Below, one piece after another: positions 1 through 7,414 of a stretch of DNA of 34,575 nucleotides. The translations under genes were made by a program, and so were the position numbers. Positions within the stretch are counted from its first letter, which is position 1; each line of letters starts with the position of its first letter. The stretch is taken from contig JAUYSH010000071.1 of NCBI GenBank assembly GCA_030696455.1, positions 1 through 34,575 on the forward strand, read 5' to 3'. Under the pieces are notes generated by a model. It worked only from the letters and a program-made list of their open reading frames with translations. It was not told where the DNA came from and did no database searches. Source of the stretch: Elusimicrobiota bacterium. Its GTDB lineage: Bacteria; Elusimicrobiota; Elusimicrobia; UBA1565; UBA9628.

Positions 1-183
1 ATGGAGCCGGAGCCGCCCCAGCCCAATGAATGGCTCAAGAAGAGCCATGTCTTCTCGGGGATCAAGGGCGCGTTGATCGGGCTGCTCATCGGCTCGCTGT
101 GGGGCCTGACGGGCCTCGGCATCGGCGTTCTCGTCGGCGGCCTGATCGGCTACTCGCTGTCGCGCTTCGCGGCTAAGGCTTAG
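1..183 (+). CDS. Small glycine-rich membrane protein (may extend upstream)
   Basis: An open frame of 60 residues starts with ATG at the first base of the window, so the true start may lie outside it and no ribosome binding site can be judged. The N-terminal 22 residues are polar (PEPPQPNEW, then KKSH), followed by about 30 hydrophobic residues with a GxxxG-like spacing (GALIGLLIG, GLGIGVLVGGLIG), as in glycine-zipper membrane segments, and a short basic tail. It most likely forms one membrane hairpin. No named family is recognised. Its stop overlaps the end of the convergent lspA gene by 11 bases, leaving no room for a separate terminator. Confidence 0.55.
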   Translation: MEPEPPQPNEWLKKSHVFSGIKGALIGLLIGSLWGLTGLGIGVLVGGLIGYSLSRFAAKA

Positions 184-625
184 CGCCCTTCGACGGCTCT
201 TCGCGCAGTCCCCACGCCAGCATGCAGGCCCCCACCGTGATGCAGGAGTCCGCCACGTTGAACACGGGCCAGTGGTGGAGATGAAGGAAATCCACGACGT
301 ACCCGAACGCGATGCGGTCGTAGAGGTTGCCGACCGCGCCCGCCGTGACGAGCAGGGCCCCCCACTGCAGCCACGGGTCGTCCTGCGGCCATCGCCGCCG
401 GATCACCTGAAGCGCGATGACGAGGCCGATGGAGACCGCGGTCAGGAGCTTGTTGGCGCCCCGCCCCATGCCGAACGCCGCGCCGGTGTTCTCGACGTAG
501 GTCAGGTCGAAGAACGGGATCAGGGGGATCGTGCCGACCGCCTTGAGCGAACCCGCGGCCCAAACCTTGGTCGCGCGGTCCAGGACGAGCAGGGCGACTA
601 GAGCTGCCGCGCGCAGCGTCCGCAT
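173..625 (-). CDS. lspA: Lipoprotein signal peptidase (signal peptidase II)
   Basis: LspA is the inner-membrane aspartyl protease that removes signal peptides from prolipoproteins after Lgt modification. The 150-residue protein has the family layout: a first membrane segment with LDRATK (residues 15-20), the VENTGAAFG motif (44-52), the GNLYDR motif (99-104) and the two catalytic aspartates, D112 in VVDF and D126 in FNVAD. Four hydrophobic segments are visible. The start chosen is the ATG at 625 because the protein then begins at the usual point before the first membrane helix; an in-frame ATG at 685 would add 20 atypical residues that lie inside ileS. The gene overlaps the end of ileS by 28 bases, so the two are probably translationally coupled. 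An exported ankyrin lipoprotein in this window is a plausible substrate. Confidence 0.93.
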   Translation of the reverse strand: MRTLRAAALVALLVLDRATKVWAAGSLKAVGTIPLIPFFDLTYVENTGAAFGMGRGANKLLTAVSIGLVIALQVIRRRWPQDDPWLQWGALLVTAGAVGNLYDRIAFGYVVDFLHLHHWPVFNVADSCITVGACMLAWGLREEPSKGAKP

Positions 626-3366
626 AGCTCCGGGAAGGACTGATTCGAGCCGAGGTCGGTCTGCCACCGCCAGCAGCGCGGGCATTTGGCGCCTTCGGCA
701 TGAACGACCGTGATCTCCTCGCCGCCCGCGAACTCGACCTGGGACACGATGAGCAGCTCCTCGAGGTTCAGCGCCTTGAACTCAGCGGCGCCGGCGGGCA
801 GGAGAACCTTGGCGTCGAGGGATTTGCCGATCAGCTTCGCCGTCCGGGCCTCCTCGATCTTCTTGTTGACGCGCTCGCGCAGTTCGCGGGCCCTGTCCCA
901 ACGGGCGGCGAGCGCCTCGTCGGTCCAGCGCGCATCCGGAGCGGGAAGGTCCCACAGGAACACGCTGTCGGCCGGGCGCGCCGGCCAGAAGCGCCAGGCC
1001 TCCTCGGCCGTGAACGAAAGGATCGGAGACAGCAGGGCGCACAGGCGGGAGAGGATCGCGGCCATCACCGTCTGGGCGACGAGGCGCTCCGTCGACCCGG
1101 TCTTGAAGGTGTAGAGCCGGTCCTTGGTCCCGTCGAGATAGAGCGCGGAGAGGTCGAACGCGCAGAAATCGACGAGCCGCCGCGCGGCGTCGCGGTAGCG
1201 GTACGCGCGGTAATCCTCCAGCGTTTCCTTCTGGACGAGCGCGAGCCGGTGCAGGAGATAGCGCTCCATCTCGGGGAGACGCTCGTACGGCACGGCGAGG
1301 GACGGCTCGAAGCCGTCCAGGCAGCCGAGCAGATGCTTGAACGTGTTGCGCACCCGCCGGTAGGAGTCCGCCGGGCCCTCGAGGAGCTTGTCGGAGATGC
1401 GCACGTCGTCGCTGTAGTCGCACAGGGCGACCCAGAGGCGCAGGAGGTCGGCGCCCCATTTCTCGATGACCGCTTGGGGAGCGACGACGTTGCCGGTGGA
1501 TTTGTGCATCGCCCGGCCCTTCTCGTCGAGCACGAAGCCGTGGGTGAGCACCGCCTTATAGGGGGCCTTCCCGCGCAGGGCCGTCGACATGACCAGCGAG
1601 CTCTGGAACCAGCCGCGGTGCTGATCGGATCCCTCCAGGTACAGGTCGGCGACGGCGTCCTCGCCCAAAACGGCGAGCCACGATACCCCGGAGTCGAGCC
1701 ACACGTCGAGGATGTCCGATTCGCGACGGAAGCCGCCCTCGAGCGCGGGGTGGGACGGCAGGAACGGCCAGTCCGAAGGCTTGAGGACCTCTCCCCAGCG
1801 CTCGAACCAGAAGTCGGTGCCGTCGGCGGCGGCCTTCCTCTCGATCGCCTCGAGGACGCCGTCGTCGAGGACCGGCTCGCCCGTCTTGACCGAATAGAGG
1901 ACGGTGATCGGGGTGCCCCACACGCGCTGGCGCGACAGGCACCAGTCGGGACGATTGGTCACCATCGCGGCGATGCGGTTGCGGCCCTCGGAGGGCACCC
2001 ATTGCGTCAGGTCGATCTGCGCGAGGAGGCTCTTGCGCAGGTCCTCGGACAGCTTCAAAAACCACTGCTCGGTGGTGCGGAAGATGACCGGGTTCTTGCA
2101 GCGCCAGCAATGCGGGTAGGAGTGCGAGATGTCCTTCTTGGCGAGAAGCAATCCGCGCTGGGAAAGGTCGGCCACGATCTCGGCGTTGCCTTCCTTGAAG
2201 ATATGCTTGCCCTGCCAGAGCGGGGCTTTGTCGGTGAACACGCCGGAGTTGTCCACGGGGTTCAGGATCTGGAGGCCGTACTTGATGCCGGTGTGAAAGT
2301 CGTCCTCGCCGTGGCCCGGGGCCGTATGGACGATACCCGTTCCGTCCTCCGCCGTGACGTAGTCGGCGACGACGGTGCGGCCGGCGCCGTCGGCCGGCGA
2401 GGGCGGGAAGGGCAAAGCGTAGGTGATCTCGGGATCGTCGAAGAACGCGCCGTCCCAGGTCTTGATCTCCTCCCAGCTCGTCGCCCCGACGATGGCCTTG
2501 ACGGCCTCGAGACGGTCGTGACCCAGGAGCAGCGAGCGCTTCACGCCTGCGATCTCGGCGGCGACCAGGGTGTACTTGAGGAGAGGGTTGAACGCAGCGG
2601 CGCGGTTGGCCGGCAAGGTCCACGGAGTGGTGGTCCAGATCACCAGCTCGGCGCCCTCGAGGAGGAGGATGTCCCCCTTCGAGACCGCGGCCGCGAACGG
2701 CCGCAGTTTCAGCGCGACGTACACCGAGGGAGAGGTCTTGTCCTTGTACTCCACCTCGGCGTCGGCGAGCGCGGTCTCGCACGTCGGGCACCACAGCACG
2801 GGCTTGAGGCCGCGATAGACGTGCCCCTTCTGAACCAGGAGGCGGAACGCGCGCAGGATGCGGGCCTCGTACTCCTTGGACATCGTCTTGTAAGGCCGTT
2901 CCCAGTCGCCGAACAGGCCGAGACGTATGAATTCGGCGCGCTGCAGCGCGACGAAGCGCTCGGCGAAGGCGGCGGCGTCCCGGCGGAATTTGGGGATGTC
3001 GGTGACGCCGCGCTTGCTCATCTTCATTTCTTTGAGAAGCGCGGTCTCGATCGGAAGCCCGTGGCAATCCCAGCCCGGCACATACGGAGCGTGATGCCCC
3101 ATGAGCGCCCGCGCCTTGACCGTCATGTCCTTCAGCACCTTGTTGAGCGCGTGGCCGATATGGATATTGCCGTTGGCGTACGGAGGGCCGTCGTGCAGCA
3201 CGAAGGGCGGCCGGCCCTTCTGGCGCTGCTGGAGCTTCCCGTAGAGCCCCGCCTCTTCCCAGGCCTTGAGCAGCTCGGGCTCGCGCCGGGCGAGGTCCCC
3301 CTTCATGGGAAAATCCGTCTTCGGGAGGTTGATCGTCGCCGACCAGTCGATGCGCGCTTCGGGCAT
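598..3366 (-). CDS. ileS: Isoleucyl-tRNA synthetase
   Basis: IleRS attaches isoleucine to tRNA-Ile and edits mischarged valine. The 922-residue product has the bacterial-type length and motifs: HIGH at residues 69-72 (GNIHIGHALNK), PGWDCHGLPIE soon after, the editing domain (TTPWTLPANRA and HTAPGHGEDDF), the AMHKSTGN variant of the KMSKS loop near residue 616, and a C-terminal zinc-binding domain with two CxxC pairs (CPRCW, CGRC). The AMHKS form, in place of KMSKS, is known from other bacterial IleRS proteins, so it does not suggest loss of activity. The ATG at 3366 is chosen because it starts the conserved N-terminus and lies seven bases after a TAGGAT hexamer; the frame is open further upstream but that part lies in the divergent gene. 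It is co-oriented with lspA and overlaps it. Confidence 0.97.
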   Translation of the reverse strand: MPEARIDWSATINLPKTDFPMKGDLARREPELLKAWEEAGLYGKLQQRQKGRPPFVLHDGPPYANGNIHIGHALNKVLKDMTVKARALMGHHAPYVPGWDCHGLPIETALLKEMKMSKRGVTDIPKFRRDAAAFAERFVALQRAEFIRLGLFGDWERPYKTMSKEYEARILRAFRLLVQKGHVYRGLKPVLWCPTCETALADAEVEYKDKTSPSVYVALKLRPFAAAVSKGDILLLEGAELVIWTTTPWTLPANRAAAFNPLLKYTLVAAEIAGVKRSLLLGHDRLEAVKAIVGATSWEEIKTWDGAFFDDPEITYALPFPPSPADGAGRTVVADYVTAEDGTGIVHTAPGHGEDDFHTGIKYGLQILNPVDNSGVFTDKAPLWQGKHIFKEGNAEIVADLSQRGLLLAKKDISHSYPHCWRCKNPVIFRTTEQWFLKLSEDLRKSLLAQIDLTQWVPSEGRNRIAAMVTNRPDWCLSRQRVWGTPITVLYSVKTGEPVLDDGVLEAIERKAAADGTDFWFERWGEVLKPSDWPFLPSHPALEGGFRRESDILDVWLDSGVSWLAVLGEDAVADLYLEGSDQHRGWFQSSLVMSTALRGKAPYKAVLTHGFVLDEKGRAMHKSTGNVVAPQAVIEKWGADLLRLWVALCDYSDDVRISDKLLEGPADSYRRVRNTFKHLLGCLDGFEPSLAVPYERLPEMERYLLHRLALVQKETLEDYRAYRYRDAARRLVDFCAFDLSALYLDGTKDRLYTFKTGSTERLVAQTVMAAILSRLCALLSPILSFTAEEAWRFWPARPADSVFLWDLPAPDARWTDEALAARWDRARELRERVNKKIEEARTAKLIGKSLDAKVLLPAGAAEFKALNLEELLIVSQVEFAGGEEITVVHAEGAKCPRCWRWQTDLGSNQSFPELCGRCARQL

Positions 3367-3373
3367 GACTGCA

Positions 3374-3395
3374 ATCCTACAAATTTTGATAGGAT
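3374..3395. promoter_or_regulatory. Mirror-symmetric divergent promoter pair between ileS and the 3403 gene
   Basis: ATCCTA (3374-3379) and TAGGAT (3390-3395) are exact inverted copies separated by ten A/T-rich bases. Read outwards, each is a TAGGAT -10 hexamer followed by exactly seven bases and an ATG: ileS at 3366 and the plus-strand gene at 3403. No good -35 hexamer or Shine-Dalgarno sequence is seen for either. The spacing puts the predicted transcription start one base before each ATG, so both mRNAs would be essentially leaderless. Assignment as promoters is inferred from spacing. Confidence 0.6.
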
Positions 3396-3402
3396 GCCCT
3401 CC

Positions 3403-3633
3403 ATGGACACCTTCATCGCCGTCTGTCTCGCCCTGATCGTCGTCGAGCTGGCCGTCATGATCGGCGCCTTCGTCTACGTGATGCTGCGCGTCAAGGACGC
3501 CGCCACCGCCGTCGAGGTGGCCGCCTACCGCGTGGACCAGGAGGTCCTGTCCGTCGGGGAGGCCTTCCGCTCCGGCTGGGGCGGCGCGCTGCGCACGGCC
3601 CTCTCGGCCGGCTTCGCCTTCCTGCGCCGCTGA
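3403..3633 (+). CDS. Small single-pass membrane protein of unknown function
   Basis: The 76-residue product begins with one strong membrane segment (FIAVCLALIVVELAVMIGAF, residues 3-22), followed by a hydrophilic amphipathic stretch and a Phe/Leu-rich C-terminus ending FLRR. DUF948-like small membrane proteins have a similar layout, but the match is too weak to claim. ATG 3403 is preferred over an in-frame ATG at 3394 because the latter overlaps the TAGGAT hexamer. The stop codon is one base from the start of the cyclic-nucleotide-binding-fold gene, so it heads a three-gene operon of membrane and signalling proteins. Confidence 0.7.
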   Translation: MDTFIAVCLALIVVELAVMIGAFVYVMLRVKDAATAVEVAAYRVDQEVLSVGEAFRSGWGGALRTALSAGFAFLRR

Positions 3634-3634
3634 C

Positions 3635-4141
3635 ATGAGCGCGCTGAAGTCGATCAAGCGCTGGTTCATCGATCCCCAGTTCGCGCGCAAGAAGGAGTTC
3701 CTGCGCTCGCTCGACATCTTCAAGGAGCTGCACGACCGCGATCTCGGCTGCCTGGTCTCGGCCCTCCACTCGCGGACCTATCGCGAGGGCGAGGTCGTCT
3801 TCGTCGAGGGCGACATCGGCCGGGCCCTCTTCGTGCTCGAGAGCGGCTCCGTCAAGCTCACGCGCCCGTCGGACGGGCCCCGCCCCGAGATCCTCTATGA
3901 GCTCCGGCCCGGCGACTTCTTCGGCGAGATGGCCCTGCTCGAGTCCCTTCCGCGCACCGCCACCGCGACCGCGACGGAGAAATGCCACCTTCACCTGCTC
4001 TACAAGAGCAAGCTCGACACCTTGCTCCACTCCGAGCCGCGCATCGGCGTCACGATCATGCGCCACCTGGCGCGGCTCCTGTCGGCGCGCCTGCGGCGCA
4101 TGAACGCCGAGCCCAAGCTCTCCGCCGCCGCGAATGACTAA
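3635..4141 (+). CDS. Cyclic nucleotide-binding-fold protein without a DNA-binding domain
   Basis: The 168-residue protein contains a cNMP-binding (CAP effector) beta-barrel at roughly residues 25-145: LDIFKELHDRDL, YREGEVVFVEGD, LFVLESGSVKL, and the phosphate-binding-cassette region GDFFGEMALLESLPRTATATA. The cassette keeps the GE-A-L-RTA pattern that binds the cyclic nucleotide in CAP and in cNMP-gated proteins, so ligand binding is plausible. What follows is one helix (IMRHLARLLSARLRRMN) and a short tail; there is no helix-turn-helix, so it is not a CRP/FNR transcription factor. It lies in an operon between a small membrane protein and an AI-2E-family transporter with which it overlaps by eight bases. 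A role as a regulatory partner of that membrane protein is inference from context. Confidence 0.85.
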   Translation: MSALKSIKRWFIDPQFARKKEFLRSLDIFKELHDRDLGCLVSALHSRTYREGEVVFVEGDIGRALFVLESGSVKLTRPSDGPRPEILYELRPGDFFGEMALLESLPRTATATATEKCHLHLLYKSKLDTLLHSEPRIGVTIMRHLARLLSARLRRMNAEPKLSAAAND

Positions 4142-5213
4142 GTCTCGCCGGGAGTTCCCGGTCGTCGCCGTATTCCTCGTGGGCGGCGCGGCGCTGTTCG
4201 CCTTCTCCCGCCTGCATCATGCGCTGGCACCCTTCCTGCTCGCCGCGGCCTTCGCCTACGTCCTCAACCCCCTCGTGAACCGCTTCGAGGCGCGAGGCTT
4301 GCGGCGCACGCAGCTCGTCGTCATGGGCTACCTAGCCGCCGCCGCCCTCGGCCTCGGCGCCTACGCCGGCCTGAAGTCCTTGATCGTCTCGGAGACCGAG
4401 CTGTTCCAGACGCGCGCCCCGGCCTATCTCAGCCAGCTCCAGAAGACCGTCTACGCCCAGCAAAAGGAGCTCGTCAAGCGCCTGCCCCTCCCCCCCCAGG
4501 AGGCCGAGCAGGCGCTTCAGTCCGCGCTCGGCGGCGCGATCGCCGTGCTGCAGAACATCCCCTCGCATCTGCTCTCGCTGCTGCCCTTCCTGGCGCATCT
4601 GCTGCTCGTGCCCTTCATCGGATTCTTCTTCCTGCTCGACGGACCGGGCGGCGTCGAGCGCGGCATCCAGCTCTGTCCCAGCCGGTACGTGGAGCAGGCT
4701 CTCCACCTGCTCAGCGAGGTCGACACCGTCCTGGGCAATTACCTGCGCGGGCTCGTCATCGTCGTGACGGTGATCTTCGTCGTCTCGTTCTTCGGCCTGG
4801 TCGCCCTCGGCATCGACAATGCCTTGTTCATCGCCGCGATCGCGGGCGTCAGCTCGGTCGTCCCTTATTTCGGCCTCGCGATGGGCGTACTCGTCGGAGG
4901 CGCGATGGCCGCCTATCAGTTCGGGACCTTCCTGGCCGCGATGCAGGTGGCCGCGCTGTTCATCGGCATCCGCATCGTCGAGGAGACCTTGATCCAGCCG
5001 ATCATCGCCCGGCATTCCCTGCACATGCACGCGATGACGAATCTCTTCGCGCTGATCGTCGGCGGCGCCACGTTCGGCTTCCTCGGACTCGTGTTCGCGG
5101 TGCCCGCCGCCGGCATCCTGAAGGCCCTCGTTTCCGTGACCTGGTCCTGGTACGCCAGCGAACGCGGCCTCGCGCTCGGCCCGGCCGACGGCGCCGCCGT
5201 CCCCTACACCTAG
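4134..5213 (+). CDS. AI-2E family (PerM/UPF0118) membrane transporter
   Basis: The 359-residue protein has the layout of the PF01594 family: two N-terminal membrane helices (HHALAPFLLAAAFAYVLNPLVNRFEARG, with the conserved N-P-LV), a hydrophilic periplasmic domain (about residues 85-145), then a cluster of helices with the conserved PFIGFFFLLDG segment, a re-entrant NYLRG motif, and the C-terminal EE-LIQPIIARH motif (EETLIQPII) followed by two last helices. Members include TqsA, an exporter of autoinducer-2, and Na+/H+ antiporters; substrate cannot be read from sequence. The ATG overlaps the previous stop by eight bases, indicating translational coupling with the cNMP-fold protein. The stop codon overlaps that of the convergent SUMF1-like gene. 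Confidence 0.9.
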   Translation: MTKSRREFPVVAVFLVGGAALFAFSRLHHALAPFLLAAAFAYVLNPLVNRFEARGLRRTQLVVMGYLAAAALGLGAYAGLKSLIVSETELFQTRAPAYLSQLQKTVYAQQKELVKRLPLPPQEAEQALQSALGGAIAVLQNIPSHLLSLLPFLAHLLLVPFIGFFFLLDGPGGVERGIQLCPSRYVEQALHLLSEVDTVLGNYLRGLVIVVTVIFVVSFFGLVALGIDNALFIAAIAGVSSVVPYFGLAMGVLVGGAMAAYQFGTFLAAMQVAALFIGIRIVEETLIQPIIARHSLHMHAMTNLFALIVGGATFGFLGLVFAVPAAGILKALVSVTWSWYASERGLALGPADGAAVPYT

Positions 5214-5971
5214 GGAGCCTTCAGGTCCCGCGCCGTTCGAAAGCCCGTGCCGCGCTCGCTTCGTATCTCGGGATCCTCGCTGTCGCGGGTGGTCGCGCGC
5301 AGATTGTGCGCGTCGCCGTCCCACTGCCCGCCGCGGTCGGAGCGGAAGGAGCTCGTGGACTTCTCGAGCCAGGCCGAGCCGTCGGAAGGCGCGCCCTCAT
5401 AGTTGTCGTGGTACCAGTCCTCGGTCCACTCCCAGACGTTGCCCGCCATGTCGCAAAGGCCCTGCTTCGAGTTCCCCGCCGGCTTGGAGCATACCGGCCA
5501 GGCGGCGTCCCGCCCGCAGCCCAGCGCGTCGGGATCCTCGCCGAACACCGCGCGGCGGCAGGTCGCAGCCGCGCCGCCCCACGGATAGCGGCGCTGCTCG
5601 CCGGCTCCGCGCGCGGCGTACTCCCACTCCGCCTCCGAAGGCAGACGCCCCCCCGCCCAGGCGGCGAAGGCGCGCGCCTGCGCCCAGGTGACGCAAACCA
5701 CCGGCTGCTCGGGCCCGCGGAACGCCGGGCCCAGGCAGTCCATGTCGAGCCCCGTGCAGGCCCCCGCCGCCACGCAGGCTTGATATTGGCGGTTGGTCAC
5801 CTCCGTGCGCCCGAGTTCGAAGGCCTTCACCGTCACCCGGCGGATCGGGCCTTCCTGGGGGTACTCGTCGGAGCCCATCAGGAAGCTCCCGCCCGGGATG
5901 CGCACCCAATCGATCTTCGTCTTGTCGGACGGCGCGGCGGCGAGCGTGAGAAGGGCGAGGACCACGAGCAT
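5210..5971 (-). CDS. Exported SUMF1/FGE-sulfatase-domain protein, probably non-catalytic
   Basis: The 253-residue product has a short signal peptide (MLVVLALLTLAAA) and then a formylglycine-generating-enzyme-type fold: IPGGSFLMGS, the RTEVTNRQYQACV motif, PVVCVTWAQARAFAAWAGGRLPSEAEWEYAARG, MAGNVWEWTEDWY and a C-terminal RGTGFRTAR. The paired active-site cysteines expected near the C-terminus in true FGE are absent (the region reads RGGQWDGDAHNLRATTRD), so it is unlikely to make formylglycine; many bacterial members are structural or ligand-binding proteins. The ATG at 5971 is used because it creates a signal peptide and lies eight bases after the stop of the upstream response-regulator/thioesterase gene; an in-frame ATG at 6043 lies inside that gene. 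The two are likely co-transcribed. Confidence 0.85.
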   Translation of the reverse strand: MLVVLALLTLAAAPSDKTKIDWVRIPGGSFLMGSDEYPQEGPIRRVTVKAFELGRTEVTNRQYQACVAAGACTGLDMDCLGPAFRGPEQPVVCVTWAQARAFAAWAGGRLPSEAEWEYAARGAGEQRRYPWGGAAATCRRAVFGEDPDALGCGRDAAWPVCSKPAGNSKQGLCDMAGNVWEWTEDWYHDNYEGAPSDGSAWLEKSTSSFRSDRGGQWDGDAHNLRATTRDSEDPEIRSERGTGFRTARDLKAP

Positions 5972-5979
5972 TCTCGGGC

Positions 5980-6891
5980 TCAAGGCTGGACGTACGGAGC
6001 GAGCAGCACGCGCAGGTCGGCGGGCACTCGCGCCGGGCGCCACAGGTCGGTGACGATCGCGTGGCGCGAACGGACGCGCGCCACGATCTTGCCGCCGAGC
6101 TCTCCGTCGACGACCTCGCAGGAGAACGAGATGCTCGCCCGTCCGAGCTCCGCGATCCAGGTCCGGATCGTGAGCAGGTCGTCGTAGCGGCTCGGCGCCA
6201 GGTATTCACAGTGCGCCGAAACCGCCGGCAGGAAAAGCTTGCGCTGGACCTCGAGGTCGCGGTAGCGCACGCCGAGGGAGCGCAGCAGCTCGGTGCGGCC
6301 CTGCTCGAGATACTTCAGGTAGTTCGCGTAGTAGATGATGCCGGCCTTGTCGGTGTCGGCGTAGGTCACGCGCACCTGGAACTCGTGGAACCTCGCCTTT
6401 CGCCCCGGGGCGTGCGCGGCCGGCTCCCGGCGTTCGGCCGCCTTCGGCTTTTCCTCCGCGGGGGCAGGCGGGGGCGGCGTGCCGGTCGAGTTGGGCAAAG
6501 TCACCTTCGTGATCGCCTGCCGGTCCTCGCCGAGTACCTGGTTGACGACGGACAGGATGCCGGAGAAGCCGACGGGCTTGCGCAGGAAGAAAGTCTTGGC
6601 GCCGGGCTTGATCTTGCCCTTGAGCTCGTCGAGGGTCAGGCCCGTCGAGAAGATGACGGGGGTCGCGGCGGTCATCGGCGAGGCGCGCAGGCGCTCATAG
6701 GCCGCGCCGCCGTCCACCCCGGGCATGTAGAAGTCGAGGATGATGAGGTCCGGGCGCAGCTCCTGGGCCAGGAGTATGCCCTGCGCGGCGTCGAAGGCGA
6801 CGGCCACGCGGTAGCCCGCCGACTCGAGGCCGTCCTTGAGCGGTGCGACCAACGTGACGTCGTCATCGACGACGAGGATCGTGCGGGACAT
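5980..6891 (-). CDS. Response-regulator receiver domain fused to a YbgC-type acyl-CoA thioesterase
   Basis: The 303-residue protein joins two unrelated domains. Residues 1-125 form a CheY-like receiver with the acidic pair D9-D11, phospho-acceptor D53 (ILDFYMPG), the switch threonine T83 and K105 (LRKP), all of the residues expected for phosphorylation. A linker rich in Pro, Ala and Glu (about 135-165) leads to a 4HBT hot-dog domain (168-300) with the YbgC-type active site: VTYADTDKAGIIYYANYLKY, where D181 is the predicted catalytic Asp, and the LEQGRTELLR helix. Both halves are in a single uninterrupted frame, so the fusion is not produced by a frameshift. Receiver-thioesterase fusion would allow phosphorylation to control acyl-thioester hydrolysis; that is inference. 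No histidine kinase is present nearby. It is followed after eight bases by the SUMF1-like gene. Confidence 0.88.
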   Translation of the reverse strand: MSRTILVVDDDVTLVAPLKDGLESAGYRVAVAFDAAQGILLAQELRPDLIILDFYMPGVDGGAAYERLRASPMTAATPVIFSTGLTLDELKGKIKPGAKTFFLRKPVGFSGILSVVNQVLGEDRQAITKVTLPNSTGTPPPPAPAEEKPKAAERREPAAHAPGRKARFHEFQVRVTYADTDKAGIIYYANYLKYLEQGRTELLRSLGVRYRDLEVQRKLFLPAVSAHCEYLAPSRYDDLLTIRTWIAELGRASISFSCEVVDGELGGKIVARVRSRHAIVTDLWRPARVPADLRVLLAPYVQP

Positions 6892-6900
6892 GGAAGGCTC

Positions 6901-6906
6901 AGCTTA
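6901..6906 (-). promoter_or_regulatory. Possible -10 hexamer for the REC-thioesterase gene
   Basis: TAAGCT lies nine bases before the ATG at 6891. It keeps the TAnnnT pattern of other promoters in the window, but no convincing -35 is seen, and the gene has no Shine-Dalgarno sequence. Tentative. Confidence 0.3.
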
Positions 6907-6937
6907 CAAATTCGGCCGGGGCCCGTCCAGACGCCGT

Positions 6938-7404
6938 TTACTTCGTCCCGGTGACGGTCGCCGCGACGCGGCGATTCACGGCGCGGTTGGCCGCGCCGTC
7001 GTTGGCGACGAGCGGCCGCTCGGGGCCGTAGCCGACGGCGCTCAGGCGCGCGCCGTCCGCGCCGAAGCGGTCGATCAGGGCCTGGCGCACCGCGTCCGCG
7101 CGCCGCTGAGAGAGTCCTTTGTTGGAAGCGGCGTCGCCGACGTCATCGGTGTGGCCCTCGATCTCGGCCTTGCTGTCGGGGTAGGCCTTGAGGAAGTCGG
7201 AGACCTTCTTGAGCTGGTCATCTACTCGGGCTTGACCACCGCCTGGGCGGTGTCGAACTTGACTTCGAGAGCGACGGTCACCTTCTCGGGCGCGGGAGCC
7301 GGGGCGGGGGCTGGAGCGGCGGCGACGGCCGGCGCGGCAGACGCGTGCGGGAAGTTGGGCAGGGTCAGGCCGCAGCAGGCGGCGAGCGGGGCGATCCGCT
7401 TCAT
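6938..7404 (-). pseudogene. OmpA-like outer-membrane/peptidoglycan-binding protein, interrupted by a one-base frameshift
   Basis: The ATG at 7404 has a good ribosome binding site (AGAGGAG, five bases upstream) and starts a signal peptide (MKRIAPLAACCG...ASA), an Ala/Pro-rich linker and the first strand of an OmpA C-terminal domain (LEVKFDTAQAVVKPE), then meets TAG at 7222-7224. The rest of the domain continues in another frame: LKKVSDFLKAYPDS, IEGHTDDVG, LSQRRADAVRQAL, GYGPERPLVAND, NRAVNRRVAATV, ending with TAA at 6938. Adding one base at about 7222-7224 turns TAG ATG ACC AG into a Tyr-Asp-Asp-Gln sequence and restores a KPEYDDQLKK join that matches the family (KPEYYDELKK). About 155 residues would result. 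The clean single-base repair suggests a recent mutation or a sequencing error. It follows mscL by ten bases. Confidence 0.85.
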
Positions 7405-7414
7405 GGCGTCTCCT

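Noticed and set aside
3394-3396. Upstream in-frame ATG for the 3403 gene
   Set aside because: It overlaps the TAGGAT -10 hexamer; ATG 3403 has the spacing seen in other leaderless genes.
700-3633. 977-residue frame on the plus strand, antisense to ileS
   Set aside because: Its composition is rich in Arg, Gly, Val and Glu without domains, typical of the shadow of a G+C-rich gene; ileS on the other strand is certain.
598-3723. Longer ileS frame (1041 residues) extending upstream of 3366
   Set aside because: The extra part lies in the divergent 3403 gene and has no IleRS similarity; the family N-terminus and the -10 hexamer both point to ATG 3366.
7360-7404. LAAC as a lipoprotein box in the OmpA-like protein
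   Set aside because: The Cys is at position 10, too close to the N-terminus for a lipoprotein signal peptide; the Shine-Dalgarno site supports this start.
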